Both the position numbers and the translations under genes were made by a program. A stretch of DNA of 64,000 bases. Origin: DASYTH01 sp035762905 (lineage in GTDB: Bacteria; Actinomycetota; Actinomycetes; Mycobacteriales; Pseudonocardiaceae). The stretch is taken from NCBI RefSeq assembly GCF_035762905.1, contig NZ_DASUCC010000103.1:22566-86565 (forward strand), read 5' to 3'. The notes below the pieces were generated by a model. That model was given only the letters and a program-made list of their open reading frames with translations. It had not been told where the DNA came from and made no database searches. The stretch's first letter is position 1. Each line of letters begins with the position of its first letter. Of this stretch, positions 8,377 through 16,690 are shown piece by piece.

Positions 8377-8751
8377 TCAGGCATGGTTCGGTTTCGGGGT
8401 GAGCGGCTGGCGGAAAACGAAGTGCAGCACAGCCGTCACCACCGTGACGCACAGCGCGGCCAGCAGATCCCACCAGAAGTTGTCGATCGAAAGCGCATCC
8501 GACCACCGGGCGGTCAGCGCGAAGATGACCGCGTTGATGACGAGCGTGAACAGGCCGAGGGTCAGCAACAGCAGCGGTATGGTCAGCAACCGGAGCAGGG
8601 TCCCCAGCGTCACGTTGATCAGTGCGAACAGCGCCGCGATCCACAGCAGGGACAGCAGACCGCCGTGGATGTGCACTCCGGGAAGCAACGCGGCGACCAG
8701 TCCGATCGCGACGGCGAGCAGCACCCAGTGCAGCAACAGGCGTTTGAGCAC
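8377..8751 (-). CDS. phage holin family / DUF360 membrane protein
   Basis: A 124-residue membrane protein with four hydrophobic segments: the first is LLHWVLLAVAIGLVAALLPG, the second starts at LLSLLWIAALFALIN, the third is TIPLLLLTLGLFTLVINAVIFA, and the last ends near FVFRQPL. This is the pattern of PF04020 (Phage_holin_4_2, DUF360), which despite its name is a widespread chromosomal family. No phage genes surround it. It lies 9 bases downstream of the AI-2E transporter gene and is probably co-transcribed. Confidence 0.75.
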   Translation of the reverse strand: MLKRLLLHWVLLAVAIGLVAALLPGVHIHGGLLSLLWIAALFALINVTLGTLLRLLTIPLLLLTLGLFTLVINAVIFALTARWSDALSIDNFWWDLLAALCVTVVTAVLHFVFRQPLTPKPNHA

Positions 8752-8760
8752 GGTCTCTCC

Positions 8761-9975
8761 TCAGGCCTCGGCCGGTTCCGGTTCTTGCGTGGAGTCCGGC
8801 CCGGCTTCCGGTTTCGGCTCGGCCTTCGCCTTCGCCGCCGCGCGCTCGGCCTTCCGTTCCGCCTTCTCCGCCTTCCGCTCCGCTCGCGGCGGCGGGCGTT
8901 GCACACCGAGCAGCGCGTCGGCCCACCGGGCGCCGGGGTCGACATCCACCAGCAGCGCCTTGGCCAGCAGGGTGAGCGGGATGGCCAGGATCGCGCCGAG
9001 CGCGCCGATCAGCCAGGCCCAGAACAGCAGCGCCAGGAACGCGATCGTCGAGGAGAGGCCGACCGCGTTGCCGACGAACCGGGGCTGGATCAGTGACTGG
9101 CACACGAAGTTGAACACGATGTAGACCGCGATCACCGCCAACATCAGGCCCGGGCCGCCACCGAGCAGCCCCAGCAGGGCCGGCGGGATCACCCCGATGA
9201 TGAAGCCGACGTTCGGAATGTAGTTGGTGATGAAGGAAAGTAGCCCCCAGGTGACCGGCAGCGGAATCCCCAGCAGCGCCAGGGCGATCGTGTCGAGCAC
9301 GGCGACCATCAACCCGAAAACCGTCGAGACGACCATGTAGCTGCGCGTGCCGTGGACGAACTCGCCGAGCGCGTCGGCGATTCGCGGGCGGTCCGCCGCG
9401 ATCACCCGCAGCCGGGCCGTGGCGGAGGTCGTCTCGAAGCTGAGAAACAGCAACAGGGAGAACAGGAACACGAGGTTCGACAGGATTCCGCCCACCGTGC
9501 CGAGCAACGACCCGAGCAGGTCGGCGAGCTTGGTCAGGTCGACCGAGTTGGCCACCGAGTCCACCTGCTCGGCGTCGACCCCAAGTTGGGCGAGGAAATC
9601 CCGGACCCCGCCGAGCAGTTCGTCGGCCCGCTCGGCGTATTCCGGCACCACGCTGGCCAGCCGGGCCACCGACACGATGATCACCAGGAACAGGCTGGCC
9701 AGGATCGCGTACACGGCGAGGATCAGCGTCGCCACGGCCAGCCAGCGCGGCGTGCCGTGGCGCAACAGCCAACTCTGCAGCGGGCTGACCGAGATGACGA
9801 TGACGAGCGCGAGGAACACCGGCCCGATCAGCCAGGCCGCCGCCCAGATCCCCGCGCCGGTGATGACGGCGGCGGAAAGGCCGAGCAGGATGACGAGTCC
9901 CCGGGGCAGCGGAGCGCGGCCCGGTGGTTCGTGCACCAGCTCGGCCTCGGTCACCGAGGTGTTCCCTGACGCCAT
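8761..9975 (-). CDS. AI-2E family transporter
   Basis: A 404-residue membrane protein of the AI-2E/PerM family. The N-terminal hydrophobic segments (about 25-60) are followed by TM3, a long amphipathic linker (100-160), then four to five further segments containing the family signature FITNYIPNVGFIIGVIPP and a late LTLLAKALLVD. The C-terminal tail from about 350 is an alternating Ala/Glu/Lys-rich helix, an unusual cytoplasmic extension. Family members export small molecules or ions. The start overlaps the DUF6069 gene by 25 bases. Confidence 0.85.
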   Translation of the reverse strand: MASGNTSVTEAELVHEPPGRAPLPRGLVILLGLSAAVITGAGIWAAAWLIGPVFLALVIVISVSPLQSWLLRHGTPRWLAVATLILAVYAILASLFLVIIVSVARLASVVPEYAERADELLGGVRDFLAQLGVDAEQVDSVANSVDLTKLADLLGSLLGTVGGILSNLVFLFSLLLFLSFETTSATARLRVIAADRPRIADALGEFVHGTRSYMVVSTVFGLMVAVLDTIALALLGIPLPVTWGLLSFITNYIPNVGFIIGVIPPALLGLLGGGPGLMLAVIAVYIVFNFVCQSLIQPRFVGNAVGLSSTIAFLALLFWAWLIGALGAILAIPLTLLAKALLVDVDPGARWADALLGVQRPPPRAERKAEKAERKAERAAAKAKAEPKPEAGPDSTQEPEPAEA

Positions 9976-10556
9976 TCGTCATCCGACGGCGGGACGGCGC
10001 CCTGCGGCCGCTGCTCGCGCGGCGGCGGCACCTGTCCCCACTGTTGCCCTCCGGCCGGCGGCGGTACCTGGCCCCACTGCTGCTGCCCGGCCGGCGGAAC
10101 CTGACGGCGCGGGCGTTGCCGGGCACTGCGGGCGACGCCGGGCAGGATGATCGTGATCGTGAGGCCGACCACCATGTTGATCCCGGCCGTGGCGACCTTG
10201 CTCGACATCTCGGCGTCGAGGGTCAGTGGCAGCAGCACCGCGACCGTGGTGAGCAGCAGCATGATCCAGGTGAAGAACGAGGCGTACCGGGGCGTGGTCA
10301 CGGAAAGCAGCTGCAGCAGTCCGGTGGCGAACAGGGTGCCGACCGCGGCGCTCAGCGCGTAGGTGAACGTGTTCGCGTTGCCCCACACGCCATCGCCCTT
10401 CGGCGCGAGCACGGGGATGTCCAGAACACCACGGACGAACAGGATGCCGACCACCGCGACCAGGGCGGTGACCAGTGCGGCGATCGATGCGCCTGCCCAG
10501 AGCCGGCCGGGGTCCAGCCGGATCAGCGGCGGCGGCGCGGACTGTTGCTCGTTCAC
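9951..10556 (-). CDS. DUF6069-type membrane protein with C-terminal QWGQVPPP repeats
   Basis: A 201-residue protein with four membrane segments (about 20-45, 65-85, 92-112 and 122-145) arranged like DUF6069. The last 50 residues are Pro/Gln/Arg-rich, with two near-perfect copies of QQWGQVPPP, a low-complexity cytoplasmic tail. The GTG start overlaps the stop of the 38-residue small ORF as GTGA, and the 3' end overlaps the AI-2E gene, so the run from DUF6325 down to DUF360 appears to be one transcription unit. Function unknown. Confidence 0.7.
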   Translation of the reverse strand: MNEQQSAPPPLIRLDPGRLWAGASIAALVTALVAVVGILFVRGVLDIPVLAPKGDGVWGNANTFTYALSAAVGTLFATGLLQLLSVTTPRYASFFTWIMLLLTTVAVLLPLTLDAEMSSKVATAGINMVVGLTITIILPGVARSARQRPRRQVPPAGQQQWGQVPPPAGGQQWGQVPPPREQRPQGAVPPSDDEWRQGTPR

Positions 10557-10669
10557 CGGATATCACCACCAGTCTCGGGATGTGACCGGGTTTGCAGGAC
10601 CCGGCGTTCCAACCGTTCCAACAGCAGCGGGCAGACCATCAACACCGCCAGCACGATCACGATGGACAT
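10553..10669 (-). CDS. small membrane protein, 38 aa
   Basis: A 38-codon reading frame too short for most gene callers. The product begins MSIVIVLAVLMVCPLLLERL, one membrane segment, followed by a basic tail with LERRVLQTR. The ATG is 3 bases after the SHOCT gene's stop (a GTG lies directly before it), and its stop overlaps the DUF6069 start as GTGA. It fills the only gap in an otherwise continuous operon, and its hydrophobic N-terminus makes it a likely real gene. No function is known. Confidence 0.55.
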   Translation of the reverse strand: MSIVIVLAVLMVCPLLLERLERRVLQTRSHPETGGDIR

Positions 10670-10672
10670 CAC

Positions 10673-10987
10673 CTATCGCCCCAGGATCTGGGCCTTTTGA
10701 GCTTCGAACTCGGCCGCGGACAGCACGCCGGCCTGGTGCAGCTCGGCCAACCGTTCCAGCCGGCCGAGTTGCTCGTCGGTGATCCCGCCCGGCGCCTGCT
10801 GCGCGGCATAGCCCTGCGGCGGGTAGGCCTGCTGCTCGGCGTAGGCATCCTGTTCGGCGGCCCGGCGTTCCTGGCCCCGGGACACCGCGCCGCTGACCGC
10901 GGTCGCCGTGCCGGCGATCACGGCGGTGCGGCCCACGGTGCGGATCAGGCCGGGGCCGCGGCGCAGTCCGGCTCGTCCAACGAACAT
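10673..10987 (-). CDS. SHOCT domain-containing protein
   Basis: A 104-residue protein. The N-terminal 40 residues are basic and mildly hydrophobic (LIRTVGRTAVIAGTATAVSGAV), the middle is Gln/Ala/Tyr-rich, and the last 35 residues form a SHOCT domain: ITDEQLGRLERLAELHQAG, then LSAAEFEAQKAQILGR. SHOCT domains are short C-terminal oligomerisation or recruitment modules. It lies 12 bases downstream of the DUF6325 gene. Confidence 0.8.
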   Translation of the reverse strand: MFVGRAGLRRGPGLIRTVGRTAVIAGTATAVSGAVSRGQERRAAEQDAYAEQQAYPPQGYAAQQAPGGITDEQLGRLERLAELHQAGVLSAAEFEAQKAQILGR

Positions 10988-10999
10988 CTCGTTGCCTCC

Positions 11000-11428
11000 T
11001 CAGACTTCGCTCATGGCGTGTTTCAGCGCGGCCTCGAACACCTCGTTCGGGATTCGCTCGTGCGCGACCACCCGGCCGTTGGCATTGGTCACCGCCTCGA
11101 TGAACCGGCTGGCCCAGCTGTTCTCCCAGACCAGCACCGCGGCGGAGCTGTCCGGCGCGAGCTCCTCGGCCGCCAGCTCAAGGTCCTCCTGGCTGACCAG
11201 GCCGTTGATCTCGCCGTCGAGCCGGTGGAAGATGGCCGCCTCGTCGGGATCGAGCGCGGCCAGCTCGACGGCCTCGGCCGTCCCGTCGGCGTCCTTCTTG
11301 ACGAAGATCAGGTCGACGATCCGGATCACGCCGGTGCTGACCAGTTCGTGGAGTGCCGGCACGATCTCACCGCTGAACTTGTTGCCGGGAAACTCGAAGA
11401 TGGCGTATTCGAGTGGGCCACGGGGCAT
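11000..11428 (-). CDS. DUF6325 family protein
   Basis: A 142-residue protein of the actinobacterial DUF6325 type: MPRGPLEYAIFEFPGNKF, a VRIVDLIF-like strand (VIRIVDLIFVKKD), an acidic middle (LDPDEAAIF, SQEDLELAAEEL), and a late strand with AVLVWENSWASRF. Such proteins commonly precede SHOCT genes in actinobacteria, as here; the role is unknown but a stress or envelope function is often suspected. It is first in the minus-strand unit and is divergent, over 202 bases, from the large membrane protein gene. Confidence 0.75.
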   Translation of the reverse strand: MPRGPLEYAIFEFPGNKFSGEIVPALHELVSTGVIRIVDLIFVKKDADGTAEAVELAALDPDEAAIFHRLDGEINGLVSQEDLELAAEELAPDSSAAVLVWENSWASRFIEAVTNANGRVVAHERIPNEVFEAALKHAMSEV

Positions 11429-11630
11429 GGCGGACCTGCCTTCGCACGGTTGACTTGGCCGTCGCGGCACACGCTCCCAGCCGCCCGCCCGGCCCCGGGT
11501 CCTCCGCAGCGGGTGATGTCCACCCAGCTCAGACCGGTTGGTACAGCCTCGCCCCGGATAGGTGAAGTGCCCGACCCGCGCCGTCCGGACGCTGGCACGG
11601 TCAGACCCGCCGCACCGTGGGAGGCCCACC

Positions 11631-12935
11631 GTGACCGAGCCGCTCAACCCCGCCGAGCGCGCCGAGCTGGAACGGCTGCGCGGCGAGGTGGAGGCGCTGC
11701 GCACCGCCGGGGGCAGACACCGGCTGCACTGGAGGTCGGTGGTGTCCGCGGTGCTCATCGTGGTCGGCTGCCTGCTGGCTCCGGTGGCCGTGGCCACCAT
11801 CTGGGTGCACAACCAGGTCTCCGACACCGACCGGTTCGTGGCCACCACCGCACCGCTGATCGAGGAACCGACGGTGCAGGCGGCGATCACCAACCGGGTC
11901 ACCGACACCGTGTTCACCTACGTGAACATCCCCGACCTGGTCAACGAGGCGGTGGACGGCCTGGTCGAGCTGGGCCTGCCGGAGCAGGTCGCCGACCGGC
12001 TGCGCGGCCTGATCGGGCCGCTGACCACGGCGGTGCAAGGCTTCGTCCGGGGCAAGGTGGCCGAACTGGTGTCCAGTCCGGGGTTCCAGGAGGCCTGGCG
12101 GGAGACCGTGCGGCTGACCCACGACGCGTCCACCAAGGTGCTCGCCGGCGAGGCCTCGGCGATCGAGATCCGCGGGCAGGACGTGACCCTGGACCTGGGC
12201 GCGTTCATCAACCTGGCCAAACAGCAGCTCTCCGACGCCGGTTTCACCATCGTGAACCGGCTGCCCGACGTGCACCCGCGGATCACCATCACCAGCGCCG
12301 AGGACCTGGTGCGGGCGCAGAACGCCTACTCCGCGCTGGACAGCCTGGCGTCCTGGCTGCCCTGGGTCACGCTGGCGTTGCTCGCGCTCGGCGTCTACGT
12401 GGCCCGCCACCACCGGCGCGCCCTGCTGTCCGCCGGGCTCGGCGTCGCGGCGAGCATGGTGCTGCTGGCCGCCGTGCTCCTCGTGGCCCGCAGCTCGCTG
12501 ATCAACTCCGTGCCCGGGACCGCGGTCGCCCCGGCCGCGGCCAGCTACGACATCCTGGTCCGGTTCCTGCGCGACGGCCTGCGCCTGGTGTTCGTGGTCG
12601 GACTGGTGGTGGCCCTCGGCGCGTTCCTCACCGGGCCCTCGGTGACGGCGGTGCGGGTGCGCGGCGCCGGCCGGACGTCCATGACCTGGCTGCGCGAGCG
12701 CGGCGCGAAGGCCGGCCTGCGCACCGGCCCGGTCGGCGGCTGGGTGCACCAGTACCGGTCGTTGCTGCGGGGCGCGGCGCTCGCGGTGGCCGTGCTCGTC
12801 TTCATCTTCCTCGACCAGCCAAGCGGGTTCGCCGTGCTGATCATCTCGCTGGTGCTCGTGGTGCTGCTCGGCGTGATCCAACTGCTCGACCAGCCGCCCG
12901 GCCCGGGCACCGATGCGGCCCGGACCGCCTCTTGA
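11631..12935 (+). CDS. integral membrane protein, unknown function
   Basis: A 434-residue protein. The N-terminus holds a short coiled-coil-like helix (AERAELERLRGEVEALRT), then a membrane segment at about 40-60, a roughly 190-residue extracytoplasmic domain, and four C-terminal membrane segments. The GTG at 11631 is preceded by gggagg. The layout (one segment, large soluble loop, several segments) is common in actinobacterial proteins of unknown function. Its regulator is not apparent. A perfect palindrome overlaps its stop. Confidence 0.7.
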   Translation: MTEPLNPAERAELERLRGEVEALRTAGGRHRLHWRSVVSAVLIVVGCLLAPVAVATIWVHNQVSDTDRFVATTAPLIEEPTVQAAITNRVTDTVFTYVNIPDLVNEAVDGLVELGLPEQVADRLRGLIGPLTTAVQGFVRGKVAELVSSPGFQEAWRETVRLTHDASTKVLAGEASAIEIRGQDVTLDLGAFINLAKQQLSDAGFTIVNRLPDVHPRITITSAEDLVRAQNAYSALDSLASWLPWVTLALLALGVYVARHHRRALLSAGLGVAASMVLLAAVLLVARSSLINSVPGTAVAPAAASYDILVRFLRDGLRLVFVVGLVVALGAFLTGPSVTAVRVRGAGRTSMTWLRERGAKAGLRTGPVGGWVHQYRSLLRGAALAVAVLVFIFLDQPSGFAVLIISLVLVVLLGVIQLLDQPPGPGTDAARTAS

Positions 12936-12952
12936 TCACCCGTCACGGGTGA
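12936..12952. promoter_or_regulatory. 17-base perfect palindrome (operator or terminator)
   Basis: tcacccgt c acgggtga reads the same on both strands around a single central base. It begins inside the stop of the upstream membrane-protein gene and lies about 85 bases before the next ATG. A one-base loop cannot form as drawn, and there is no T-run, so it may be a repressor operator for the next gene or a short terminator hairpin with partial pairing. Confidence 0.45.
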
Positions 12953-13035
12953 CGCCGGTGCCCGCGGGACGGTCCTAGCGTCGGCGAAACGCCGGCGCCG
13001 AGCCGGTGCCGACGCAGGCAGAGAGAAGGACTGCG

Positions 13036-13452
13036 ATGGTTTCCTACGATTCCGAGCAGCAGCAGGGCAAGCCCGTCTCCGGATGGGCGATCGGCGGTAT
13101 CACCTTCGCTGCGACGATCATGTTGATGGTCGGCGTTTTCCAGGCGATTGCCGGTCTGGTTGCGCTCTTCGACGACCAGTTCTACGTGGTCGGTGATAAC
13201 TACACCTTCAAGTTCGACATCACCGCGTGGGGCTGGATTCATCTCATTCTGGGCATCGGCCTTGCGATCGCCGGCTACGGCCTGTTCACCAGGGCCACCT
13301 GGGCCGGAATCGTGGCGATGACGCTGGCCGTGCTGAGCGGGATCGCGAACTTCTTCTTCATCCCGTACTACCCGATCTGGTCGCTGGTGATCATCGCTCT
13401 CGACGTCTGGGTGATCTGGTCGCTGACCCGGCCATACGCGATAAAGACCTGA
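13036..13452 (+). CDS. DUF7144-type membrane protein
   Basis: A 138-residue protein with four membrane segments (about 19-45, 66-85, 90-108 and 114-130). The first is GITFAATIMLMVGVFQAIAG, followed by a loop with DDQFYVVGDNYTFKFDITAWGW, the pattern of actinobacterial DUF7144 proteins. The start is chosen at 13036 because gagaagga lies 6 bases upstream; an in-frame upstream ATG is not in such a context. Function unknown. It probably forms a unit with the DUF1269 gene that follows. Confidence 0.75.
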   Translation: MVSYDSEQQQGKPVSGWAIGGITFAATIMLMVGVFQAIAGLVALFDDQFYVVGDNYTFKFDITAWGWIHLILGIGLAIAGYGLFTRATWAGIVAMTLAVLSGIANFFFIPYYPIWSLVIIALDVWVIWSLTRPYAIKT

Positions 13453-13574
13453 CCCAGGGGGCCGCGGCCGGACGGCCGGTCGCGGCACCTCACCCCGCTT
13501 GTGTGAGGAAGTCCGGAGTCGCCGGTGGAGAGGCTCCGGAATGGTACGACCACCGATCTACGGAGGATCCAACA

Positions 13575-14060
13575 ATGGCGACCTTGACGGTCTGGAAGTT
13601 CGACAATCCGACGGCGGCCGACGACACCGTCAGAACTCTGGAGATGCTGGCCAAGCAGGAGCTGATCAACCTCCACGACGCGGCAACGGTCTCCTGGCCG
13701 ACGGACCGGAAGAAGCCGAAGACCCGCCAACTGCGCAACATGGCCGGCATCGGCGCGATGGGTGGCATGTTCTGGGGAATGCTGTTCGGCCTGATCTTCT
13801 TCGTTCCGTTCCTGGGTGCCGCCGTCGGCGCGGCCGCGGGCGCGCTCGGCGGGGCACTGACCGACGTCGGCATCGACGACGACTTCATCAAGGCGGTGCG
13901 GGACCAGGTCACGCCGGGCACCTCGGCGCTGTTCCTGCTGTCCAGCGGCGCGGTCGCGGACAAGGTCCAGCCGGCGATCGCCGAGCACAACCCGCACCTG
14001 ATCCAGTCCAACCTGACCGCGGAGCAGGAGAAGGCGCTGCGCGAGATGCTCGGCGAGTAG
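13575..14060 (+). CDS. DUF1269 domain-containing protein
   Basis: A 161-residue protein: the N-terminal alpha/beta part starts MATLTVWKFDNPTAADDTVR, a central glycine-rich double hydrophobic hairpin (MGGMFWGMLFGLIFFVPFLGAA) follows, and then a soluble C-terminal part with ALFLLSSGAVADKV. This is the DUF1269 layout. In actinobacteria such genes often respond to stress sigma factors; no sigma site could be assigned with confidence here. The ATG follows ggaggatcc. It converges with the DUF4328 gene 9 bases on. Confidence 0.8.
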   Translation: MATLTVWKFDNPTAADDTVRTLEMLAKQELINLHDAATVSWPTDRKKPKTRQLRNMAGIGAMGGMFWGMLFGLIFFVPFLGAAVGAAAGALGGALTDVGIDDDFIKAVRDQVTPGTSALFLLSSGAVADKVQPAIAEHNPHLIQSNLTAEQEKALREMLGE

Positions 14061-14069
14061 CCGTGCACG

Positions 14070-14747
14070 TCACCGTGGACGGGGTACCTGCCACAGGCTG
14101 ATCTGCCGCATGATCATGATCAGCGGCACCGCGGAGGACGCGACCAGCAGACATCCGACGCTCTCCGTGATCACCGCCGTGTGCAGCCCCGCCACGGTGT
14201 CCGCGTTCTCCCAGAGCCGGCCGGAGAGCCTGTTGGCCAGGGAGCCGCCCAGGAACAGTCCCCACCACAGGTTGACCAGCCGGGCTCCGGGGACGCTCTG
14301 CAGATCGAAGAGGTCGGGGTGGTTGTCCGGCCGGCTCGCCCGGTGCACCTGGTCGACCACGCCGCGCGGAACGAAGAACCAGGCGATCGGCAACCACCCG
14401 GTGATGATCCAGTGCATGCGCCACCTGTGCGGCGCCGGGCACAGCAGCTCGGCGTTGCGCCGGGCCCGCCACAGCCACACCGTGAACACGACGCCTGCGG
14501 CGAGCAACGAGAGCACCGAAGCCCAGGAGGTCGCCACGACGAGGCTGTCCGCGTCGTCCAGGTCGGCGAGGGTGACGCTGTCCTCGCCCGCGATGTAATC
14601 CCGCACCAGTCCGTATCCGTGCCAGGTGGCCGCCGATGCCACGACGGCGGTGACGATGTGGAGTCCGATGAGGACCGCGGCCGCGTAGCCGGCGCCGGCC
14701 ACGGGACGCAGCCGCACGGGCGCGCCGACGTTCTCTTGCTCGATCAA
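14070..14747 (-). CDS. DUF4328 domain-containing membrane protein
   Basis: A 225-residue membrane protein with hydrophobic segments near 20-40, 75-95, 108-127, 152-170 and 195-215. DUF4328 features visible are WLWRARRNAELL after the second segment, the W.I.GW.PI.WFF.PR segment (IITGWLPIAWFFVPRGVV), and a late LVNLWWGLFLGG segment. Function unknown. It is monocistronic. Confidence 0.8.
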   Translation of the reverse strand: MIEQENVGAPVRLRPVAGAGYAAAVLIGLHIVTAVVASAATWHGYGLVRDYIAGEDSVTLADLDDADSLVVATSWASVLSLLAAGVVFTVWLWRARRNAELLCPAPHRWRMHWIITGWLPIAWFFVPRGVVDQVHRASRPDNHPDLFDLQSVPGARLVNLWWGLFLGGSLANRLSGRLWENADTVAGLHTAVITESVGCLLVASSAVPLIMIMRQISLWQVPRPR

Positions 14748-14838
14748 GGCCCATCCCCCAGTCGCTGAAAACGTGAAGCCGTATCCTCGACCCGCCGGAC
14801 CGCCTTGGGCAAGAGTGATTTTCGGCGCAGTACCGGAC

Positions 14839-15810
14839 TCAACGGCCGGCGCGCACTCCGGCCAGCTCCGCGGCGGCTCGGGCGCTGCCCCAGGACAGGC
14901 TGACGCCGTTGCCGCCGTGGCCGTAGTTGTGCACGACCAGGGCGGCGCCGAGCCGCTCGGCCTCGACCCGGACCGCCGGGCGGACCGGGCGCAGGCCGGT
15001 GACCGTCTCGATCACCTCGGCGTCGCGCAGCCGGGGCTCCACCCGCCGGCAGCGTTCGACGATCCGCTCGGTGAGGTCCGGGTCGGGGGTGGTGTCCCAG
15101 CGGTCCGGGATCCGGATCCCGCCGCACACCACCCGATGCGGCTGCGGGAAGAAGCTCACCCATTCCGGCGCCATGGTCAGCTCGAGGAACAGCCGGTCGA
15201 GGCCGGGGTTGGTGAGCATGACGTGCTGGCCGAACACCGGGCGCACCTCGGGGTCGCCGGCCAGTTCGCGGGCGCCGAGACCGGAGCAGTTGAGCACCAC
15301 CGGCGCCTCGGCGGCCGCCTCGGCGAGCGATGCCACGGTGCGCTGCTCGAGCACGCCGCCGGCCGCGGCCAGCCGGCGCTCCAGGTAGGGCAGGTAGCGC
15401 GGCATGTCGGCGAGCGGCATCCGCGACCGGAAGCCGGTGCGGAAACCGGCCGGCAGCTCGTCCGGGGTGGCCGGGCGCAGCTCGGGGATCAGCCGGGCCT
15501 CCGGCGGCAACTCGCCGCCGAGCGCGTCGCCGACGGTCAGCACCGGCACCAGCCGCACGCCGGTCTCCGGATCCTCGGCGAGCTCGGTGAACTCGTGCAA
15601 CGACCACTCGGTCCAGCGCAGCGTCTGCGCCGCCGGCTCCAGCATGGACGGCCCCCACATCGCCCCGGCGACCACCGAGGTGGTGGCGAGCGGCGGCCGG
15701 TCGGTCCACACCCGCACCGTCCGCCCGGCCTCGGCCAGGCAGATGGCCGTGGTCAACCCGATGACCCCGGCGCCGACCACCACGACCTGATCATCTCCGG
15801 GACGCGCCAC
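14839..15810 (-). CDS. FAD-dependent D-amino-acid oxidase family protein
   Basis: A 323-residue DAO-family flavoprotein. The FAD motif GAGVIGL is at 13-19; later blocks are VVLNCSGLGAREL, PVFGQHVMLTNP, the active-site region FFPQPHRVVCGG, and the C-terminal NYGHGGNGVSLSWGSA, matching the D-amino-acid/D-aspartate oxidase subgroup. The start is GTG with little space before the divergent SDR gene (60 bases). It would oxidise D-amino acids to keto acids with peroxide; the exact substrate is unknown. Confidence 0.82.
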   Translation of the reverse strand: MARPGDDQVVVVGAGVIGLTTAICLAEAGRTVRVWTDRPPLATTSVVAGAMWGPSMLEPAAQTLRWTEWSLHEFTELAEDPETGVRLVPVLTVGDALGGELPPEARLIPELRPATPDELPAGFRTGFRSRMPLADMPRYLPYLERRLAAAGGVLEQRTVASLAEAAAEAPVVLNCSGLGARELAGDPEVRPVFGQHVMLTNPGLDRLFLELTMAPEWVSFFPQPHRVVCGGIRIPDRWDTTPDPDLTERIVERCRRVEPRLRDAEVIETVTGLRPVRPAVRVEAERLGAALVVHNYGHGGNGVSLSWGSARAAAELAGVRAGR

Positions 15811-15870
15811 GACCCCACCCTATGCTGGCCGTTGACCGACGACGTGCTCTTTCCCCCGGAGGAGACAGCG

Positions 15871-16689
15871 GTGAACGTGACGGGACGGGTTGCCATCGTG
15901 ACCGGCGGCGCGGGCGGCATCGGCGGCGCGCTCGCCGCCCGGCTGGCCGCCGAGGACGCACGGGTGCTGGTGGCCGACATCGATGCCGCGGCCGCGTCGG
16001 AGGTGGCCGCGGCGATCAACCGGACGCATCCCGGCCACGCCGTCGCCGCCGGCGGCGACGTGTCCGCGCACGACTGCATCCGCGACCTGATCGCCCGCGC
16101 CGAGGCCGCGTTCGGGCCGGTCGAGCTGTACTTCGCCAACGCGGGCATCACCGGCCGCGGCGGCCTCGCGGCCACCGAGGACCTCTGGGATCAGGCCATC
16201 GAGGTCAACGTGCGCGCGCACGTCCGCGCCGCCCAACTGCTGCTGCCCGGCTGGGTGGAACGCGGCGAGGGCTACTTCGTCAGCACCGCGTCGGCCGCCG
16301 GCCTGCTCACCCAGATCGGCTCACCGGTCTACTCGGTCACCAAGCACGCCGCCGTCGCCTTCGCCGAGTGGCTCTCGGTCACCTACGGCGACGCGGGCAT
16401 CCGGGTCAGCTGCCTGTGCCCGATGGGCGTCAACACCAAACTGCTGCACGCGGGCGAGGAGTCCGGCGACCCGCTCGGCATCGCCGCCACCCGGGCCGTC
16501 ACGTCGGCCGGCGACGTCCTCGAACCCGACGTGGTCGCCGGCATCGTCCTGGAAGCCATGGCCGACGAGCGCTTCCTGATCCTGCCGCACGAACGCGTTC
16601 TGGAGATGTACCGGCAGAAGGCCTCCGACTACGACCGCTGGCTGCGCGGCATGCGCCGCTACCAGGCCCGCCTGCTCGCCGGGGAGTGA
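15871..16689 (+). CDS. short-chain dehydrogenase/reductase
   Basis: A 272-residue classical SDR: cofactor motif TGGAGGIG (about 11-18), an acidic residue after the second strand (VADID), suggesting NAD preference, structural NAG (FANAGI), catalytic Ser in STASAAG and the YSVTK pair. The GTG at 15871 follows ggagga. The frame stays open upstream, and an in-frame TTG at 15829 would add LTDDVLFPPEETA, which resembles the leader before the P450 gene at 36193. It converges with the next SDR with a one-base gap. Confidence 0.82.
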   Translation: MNVTGRVAIVTGGAGGIGGALAARLAAEDARVLVADIDAAAASEVAAAINRTHPGHAVAAGGDVSAHDCIRDLIARAEAAFGPVELYFANAGITGRGGLAATEDLWDQAIEVNVRAHVRAAQLLLPGWVERGEGYFVSTASAAGLLTQIGSPVYSVTKHAAVAFAEWLSVTYGDAGIRVSCLCPMGVNTKLLHAGEESGDPLGIAATRAVTSAGDVLEPDVVAGIVLEAMADERFLILPHERVLEMYRQKASDYDRWLRGMRRYQARLLAGE

Positions 16690-16690
16690 G

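Noticed and set aside
8377..8751. Possible prophage because of a holin-like protein
   Set aside because: PF04020 holin-like proteins are common chromosomal membrane proteins; no phage structural, integrase or lysin genes are nearby.
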